A DNA stretch of 64,000 nucleotides, taken from Hyphomicrobium sp. 12-62-95. Lineage in GTDB: Bacteria > Pseudomonadota > Alphaproteobacteria > Rhizobiales > Hyphomicrobiaceae. A model generated the notes under the pieces. It was not told the DNA's origin. It saw only the letters and a program-made list of their open reading frames with translations, and searched no databases. A program made the position numbers and the translations under genes. How positions within the stretch are numbered: position 1 is the first letter of the stretch; every line of letters starts with the position of its first letter. This document shows positions 60,565 through 64,000 of the stretch, piece after piece. The stretch lies in contig NCCZ01000010.1 of the NCBI GenBank assembly GCA_002279935.1, positions 39,376 to 103,375 on the forward strand, read 5' to 3'.

Positions 60565-60975
60565 TTACATCAGCACGCGCAGCAGCTTGCGGCCAGCGAG
60601 CGAGTGCAGCTCGCGGCAATCGATTGTGCCGTCCTTATCGGGATTGGCGCGGTGGAAGCGGTGCTTCACCAGAGCCAGCCACTCGTGCTTGTCGAGTTTG
60701 CCATCGCGGTCGGGATTGAAGCGGGCGAACGACAGGATGCCGACGCGGCCGCGCACTTCCTTCATGTCGAGCGTGCCGTCGTGATCGGGATCGAGCTTAT
60801 GGAACAGGCGCACGGCGGCGCGGCGGGCTTCCCGCCAGTCGATCGTGCCGTCGTGATCGGGGTTCAGATAGGCCATCTCGGCCTTGCAGTTGTGGTGGCC
60901 GGCAGACGCCGGAGCCAGCGCTGCGGAGGCGGCGAGGACCGCGGCGGCCAGCGCCGTGGAAAGAGAGAGTTTCAT
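60565..60975 (-). CDS. Exported EF-hand protein with four calcium-binding loops
   Basis: A 136-residue protein with a signal peptide (about residues 1-25, ending APASA) and four canonical EF-hand loops: DHDGTIDWRE, DHDGTLDMKE, DRDGKLDKHE and DKDGTIDCRE. Each has Asp at positions 1, 3 and 5 and Glu at 12. It is probably periplasmic and binds calcium; no enzymatic domain is present. The ATG at 60975 begins the signal peptide, so the longer reading is rejected. It lies upstream of and divergent from the 6S RNA/cyclo-ligase region. Confidence 0.85.
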   Translation of the reverse strand: MKLSLSTALAAAVLAASAALAPASAGHHNCKAEMAYLNPDHDGTIDWREARRAAVRLFHKLDPDHDGTLDMKEVRGRVGILSFARFNPDRDGKLDKHEWLALVKHRFHRANPDKDGTIDCRELHSLAGRKLLRVLM

Positions 60976-61162
60976 TGGGGAAACCTTTGGTTGCTCATGT
61001 TTCTTGTAACGGGGTCTCAATACGCCCCGGAGCACCTCACAGCCAATCAACTCCGTGTGCGGCATGGTGTCGAAAGTCGATAAGTCCAAGCTGTGGGCTC
61101 GATTTTTCGGTGCGATGTGCTTACATTAGGGGTGCTGCGGGGCGCGTCAGGAACACATGAAT

Positions 61163-61316
61163 CTCCAGGGCCTATAAGATCTGCCAGGGAGCTGTCCCTG
61201 TCCGGAGCCGTGGTTCCGGGCAAACGGCGCCCACCTTACTATTGTAGGGACCCGGCGAGATCGACCGTTCCAACGGCTTCCGCGGCACTTCATTTGCCAG
61301 CCCTTTCAGGGCTGGA
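61163..61316 (+). ncRNA. ssrS: Probable 6S RNA (SsrS)
   Basis: 6S RNA binds the housekeeping RNA polymerase holoenzyme and is classically encoded just before the 5-formyl-THF cyclo-ligase gene, which starts here at 61350. The stretch can fold as a long interrupted hairpin: TCCAG/CTGGA at the ends, GTCCCT/AGGGAC in the middle, and GCCG/CGGC around a GGTTCCGGGCAAACG centre; CGGCGCCCACC resembles alphaproteobacterial 6S sequences. No open frame fits. Ends are estimated, and a local hairpin at 61297-61315 competes with the terminal stem. Confidence 0.6.
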
Positions 61317-61349
61317 CAGGGCTCATCGATTGGCGCTTTTCTGGCGCGC

Positions 61350-61934
61350 ATGGATGATTTGAAAGAGCAGAAGAAAGCGTTGCGCGCGACGGCCAAAGCC
61401 ACGCGCTGCGAGGCGCTCAAGCGGCACGGGCCCATGGCCGGCATGATGCTGGCGCGCAAAGGTCTCGACGGAATTACGGTCCGGTTCGACGCGTCGGTGG
61501 CGTGTTTCTACCCGATGCCGGACGAGTTCGATCCGGTGGCGCTTTACAACAAACTCGAAGCCGATGGGCATCCGCTCGCGCTGCCGGTGATGCAGGGCAA
61601 GGGGCAGCCGCTCGTGATGCGGCGCTGGGTGATCGGCGATACGTTGATCGCGGGCACGTGGGGCATCAAGGAGCCGGGACCGGATGCGCCGGAGGTTCGG
61701 CCGGAGATCGTGCTGGTGCCGCTCTTGGCTTTCGACAAACGCGGTTACCGGCTGGGATACGGCGGCGGATTTTATGATCGCACGCTGGAAAAACTGCGAC
61801 GCGAAAACCCGAACTTGCTCGCGATCGGGCTTGGCTTCGACGAACTCGAGGTTGACGCAGTTCCGCATGACGATCATGACCAGCGTCTCGACTGGGTTCT
61901 GACGCCCGGGCGGACGTTGCGGTGCGGGACCTGA
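61350..61934 (+). CDS. 5-formyltetrahydrofolate cyclo-ligase
   Basis: A 194-residue ATP-dependent enzyme that converts 5-formyl-THF to 5,10-methenyl-THF. The family signature is in the C-terminal half: LLAFDKRGYRLGYGGGFYDR, with the glycine-rich ATP/substrate loop. It follows a probable 6S RNA and abuts the YmdB-type gene (the stop at 61934 is immediately followed by ATG at 61935), so the two are co-transcribed. Confidence 0.93.
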   Translation: MDDLKEQKKALRATAKATRCEALKRHGPMAGMMLARKGLDGITVRFDASVACFYPMPDEFDPVALYNKLEADGHPLALPVMQGKGQPLVMRRWVIGDTLIAGTWGIKEPGPDAPEVRPEIVLVPLLAFDKRGYRLGYGGGFYDRTLEKLRRENPNLLAIGLGFDELEVDAVPHDDHDQRLDWVLTPGRTLRCGT

Positions 61935-62777
61935 ATGCGGCTTCTTTTTATCGGTGACATCGTGGGCAAGTCCGGCCGCCGTGTGGTGGCTGATCTGCTG
62001 CCGGGTTTGCGCGCGCGCTGGGCGCTCGATTGCGTCGTGATCAACGCGGAAAATTCAGCCGGCGGGTTCGGGATCACGGAAGCGATCCTTGAGGATCTGC
62101 TGGACGCGGGCGCGGATGCGGTGACGCTCGGCAATCATGCGTTTGATCAGAAGGACGCGCTCGTCTTCATCAACCGGCAGCCGCGTCTCGTGCGTCCGCT
62201 GAATTTTCCCAAGGGCACGCCGGGGCGTGGGGCGTCGCTGGTGCGTTTGAAGAATGGCGCGGATGTGCTTGTCGTCAACGCGATGGGGCGCGTGTTCATG
62301 ACGGAACTCGATTGTCCGTTTCGCGCGATCGACAATGAGCTGACGGCGTGCGCGCTGAAGCAGGGTGCAGATGCCATCCTTATTGATTTTCACGCGGAGG
62401 CGACGAGCGAAAAGCAGGCGCTGGGCTTGTTCGTCGATGGACGGGCGAGTGTGGTCGTGGGCACGCACACGCACACCCCGACATCGGATGAGCGCGTGTT
62501 GCCGGCGGGCACGGCGTACATGTCGGATGCGGGCATGACGGGCGATTACAATTCGGTGCTCGGCATGGACAGCGAGGAGCCGATCAACCGCTTTCTCACG
62601 CGCATTCCGCGCGAGCGGTTTGAGCCGTCGAACGGGCCGGGGACGCTCTCGGGGCTGGCGGTGGAGATCGACGATAAGACGGGGCTCGCGCTTTGGGCCC
62701 GGGGCGTGCGGATCGGGGGCGTGCTGGCGCCATCTGCACCGCTGCAGTGGGATGAGGGCGGGGCGGCTAGCGTTTAG
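61935..62777 (+). CDS. YmdB-type metallophosphoesterase (TIGR00282 family)
   Basis: A 280-residue calcineurin-like phosphoesterase. Metal-binding motifs are visible in order: LLFIGDIVGKSGRR, VVINAENSAGGFGIT, TLGNHAFDQKDAL, LIDFHAEATSEK and VVVGTHTHTPTSDERVLPAG. Bacillus YmdB and Deinococcus DR1281 are characterised relatives with 2',3'-cyclic nucleotide phosphodiesterase activity; the role in alphaproteobacteria is unknown. It starts directly after the cyclo-ligase stop. Confidence 0.92.
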   Translation: MRLLFIGDIVGKSGRRVVADLLPGLRARWALDCVVINAENSAGGFGITEAILEDLLDAGADAVTLGNHAFDQKDALVFINRQPRLVRPLNFPKGTPGRGASLVRLKNGADVLVVNAMGRVFMTELDCPFRAIDNELTACALKQGADAILIDFHAEATSEKQALGLFVDGRASVVVGTHTHTPTSDERVLPAGTAYMSDAGMTGDYNSVLGMDSEEPINRFLTRIPRERFEPSNGPGTLSGLAVEIDDKTGLALWARGVRIGGVLAPSAPLQWDEGGAASV

Positions 62778-62825
62778 AAGTTTATACAACTTCTGGCGAG
62801 TTTGTTTGGTCTTTTCCCTCACGTC

Positions 62826-62848
62826 ATGGCCGCCCTTGAGGCGGCCAT
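62826..62848. repeat. Intergenic palindrome 1
   Basis: ATGGCCGCC, loop CTTGA, GGCGGCCAT: a perfect nine-base stem 49 bp after the phosphoesterase stop. It has the look of a dispersed extragenic palindrome and may also weaken read-through. Confidence 0.75.
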
Positions 62849-62937
62849 CCAGGGGGCAGGTTCGAACGTCGGTGGATGGGCTCTGGAGACCCAAGTCACG
62901 CCCGGCCATGACGTTAGAGCAAAGTGGGCGCTCCTTA

Positions 62938-62960
62938 CCCCTCCCCCTTGCGGGGAGGGG
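62938..62960. repeat. Intergenic palindrome 2
   Basis: CCCCTCCCC, loop CTTGC, GGGGAGGGG: a perfect nine-base stem followed by a G-rich tail (CAGGGGTGGGG). This wording recurs in many bacterial genomes as a dispersed repeat. It lies between two convergent genes. Confidence 0.75.
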
Positions 62961-63005
62961 CAGGGGTGGGGCCAGCGATCCTTTGGGGGCGGAAGTTTAG
63001 TTAGC

Positions 63006-63305
63006 TCAACACCTGTCGTCGAAGCGCTCGCACGCCCAATACTCGCCTTGACGGCAGCGGTAGGCGAGGTTGCTACAGGTGTAGCGGTATCGGCGGGCGC
63101 TATCGATGGCGATCCCTGTACCAACTCCGATGGCGACGCCGCGCGCAATTCGCCGCGCGCGCCAACGCTTGTAGGACCGATGATGGTGACCGCCATAATG
63201 TCTCTTAAGCGACCGGGCTTCAGCTTCGCCCGCCAACTGTATCTGCGAGCCTGCAAACAATACTGTTGCCAAGGCCATGGCGCAAAATGATATCACCCAC
63301 TTCAT
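63006..63305 (-). CDS. Small exported basic protein, function unknown
   Basis: A 99-residue protein with a signal peptide (about residues 1-30, MKWVISFCAMALATVLFAGS; cleavage probably before EARS). The mature part is very basic and histidine/arginine-rich (KRHYGGHHHRSYKRWRARR), then a glycine-rich hydrophobic stretch, then four cysteines near the end (CSNLAYRCRQGEYWACERFDDRC, cited in part). The ATG at 63305 has GGGGAG before it, so the longer reading is rejected. It may bind the envelope or nucleic acid; not determinable. Confidence 0.75.
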   Translation of the reverse strand: MKWVISFCAMALATVLFAGSQIQLAGEAEARSLKRHYGGHHHRSYKRWRARRIARGVAIGVGTGIAIDSARRYRYTCSNLAYRCRQGEYWACERFDDRC

Positions 63306-63440
63306 TATCTCTCCCCTCGAACAAGCTAACGATTTCAAACGCTGCAAAAGCTGTGCGCGGTCTTCTTATGCCGCAACAAAAACAGTATGAAAATAGGACC
63401 GTTACCCGAAATGGGCGCGCTACTTTTGCCGAAGATAGAT

Positions 63441-63896
63441 CTACCCTTTTTGTGTGCCGCCAAGCAGGGTTGCCATATTGGCCAGATAAGCAACGCCTGC
63501 TTCCGTAAGCGGCAGGAGATCAACGGCGGCTTTTCGAGTTGCACAAAGAGAGCCGTCAGCGCTGCGTTCCACCCAGCCGCGATCCATCAGATCTTGAACT
63601 TTACGCCGGACGGTCTCTCGAGGGATGCTGCTGAACTGCGAAATAGAGTGAGCATTGAGCGAGATCGGATCCGCGCTCACCCTGTCTTCAGACATGAAGT
63701 CGTCGAAGGTCATAGACGGGGAAACTCGCTCTGAAGCGAAAGATCGATCGCCGATCACAGCAAGCACGAGAAAAAGGTCAAGGTCGCCATCGAAGACTGC
63801 GCGTGCGTTAATCAGAAAAGCGGTGAGGTTCGCCACGTGGCTCGGCCAGACTTTCCCGAAGTTGTCGCGGATGCATTTATCGGAGCTGTTCTTCAC
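63441..63896 (-). CDS. Winged-helix transcriptional regulator, start uncertain
   Basis: The C-terminal half has a winged-helix pattern: SISQFSSIPRETVRRKVQDL then MDRGWVERSADGSLCAT, in which SIPRETVRRKV is the recognition helix and the GWVERS strand-turn the wing. The N-terminal part (FLINARAVFDGDLDLFLVLA) may be a dimerisation or sensing region. A GTG at 63896 preceded by GCGAGG is the preferred start, giving 151 residues; a frame from 63992 would add an arginine-rich leader that does not look natural. The gene could be longer beyond the window. Confidence 0.65.
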   Translation of the reverse strand: MKNSSDKCIRDNFGKVWPSHVANLTAFLINARAVFDGDLDLFLVLAVIGDRSFASERVSPSMTFDDFMSEDRVSADPISLNAHSISQFSSIPRETVRRKVQDLMDRGWVERSADGSLCATRKAAVDLLPLTEAGVAYLANMATLLGGTQKG

Positions 63897-64000
63897 CCTC
63901 GCCTGAATCGGTGACTTCGGTCCTGTGCTGAGGCTGCGGCGTCTGCGGCGCGATCCGGGGCACCAGCAACGAAAATCGCGCAAGCTTCGCACGTCGCAGG

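Overview
The window is a large part of a photosynthesis gene cluster (PGC) from a high-GC purple non-sulfur-type alphaproteobacterium, most likely in the Hyphomicrobiales (Rhizobiales). The evidence is bacteriochlorophyll a synthesis of the alphaproteobacterial type, an ALAS-type hemA, puhA-puhB-puhC-acsF-puhE organisation, a PpsR/PpaA regulator pair, and flanking housekeeping blocks in a Rhizobiales-like order (histidine phosphatase/fabI/surface protein/pdxH, and suhB/Sel1/thiE-like/fba/gap). I cannot name the genus. No puf, puc, bchC, bchXYZ or crtA gene is present, so the cluster continues outside the window or is split.

Layout. 1-4513: carotenoid genes crtF (cut by the left edge), crtE, and divergent crtD-crtC. 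4510-5918: a non-photosynthetic insert of two small membrane proteins around a NaChBac-type voltage-gated sodium channel. 5919-6365: a repeat-bearing gap. 6366-10939: crtI-crtB-dxs on the minus strand. 11016-19876: a long minus-strand bacteriochlorophyll operon bchG-bch2-bchP-orf98-HAD/CBS-bchI-bchD-bchO. 20040-22392: ppsR and the B12-domain antirepressor gene ppaA/aerR. 22690-38429: the plus-strand superoperon bchF-N-B-H-L-M, lhaA, puhA-B-C, orf101, acsF, puhE, hemA, closed by a clear terminator. 38601-41935: bchE, bchJ and a HAD-IIA gene, with an FNR/FixK-type box before bchE.

41955-47630: two divergent blocks (FAD amine oxidase/DUF1365/cyclopropane-synthase-like; DUF1295/cyclopropane-synthase-like) plus DUF2177. 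This set is known from singlet-oxygen (RpoE-ChrR) regulons and methylated or furan fatty acid synthesis. 47718-64000 is housekeeping: histidine phosphatase, fabI, a surface-antigen-like protein, pdxH, inositol monophosphatase family, Sel1 protein, ThiE-like protein, L,D-transpeptidase, a cytochrome c, class I aldolase, DUF2254, gap, an EF-hand protein, a probable 6S RNA before 5-formyl-THF cyclo-ligase, a YmdB-type phosphoesterase, and two end genes.

Regulation visible in the sequence: PpsR/CrtJ-type TGT-N12-ACA palindromes lie at crtE/crtD, crtI and bchG, with two overlapping near-matches before bchF. The oxygen-dependent (acsF) and oxygen-independent (bchE) cyclases are both present, and only bchE has an FNR-type site. 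The least ordinary items are a HAD pseudoenzyme read in frame into a CBS-pair protein inside the bch operon, the sodium channel inside the PGC, and a 24-residue membrane peptide whose ribosome binding site lies in a 10-bp inverted repeat.
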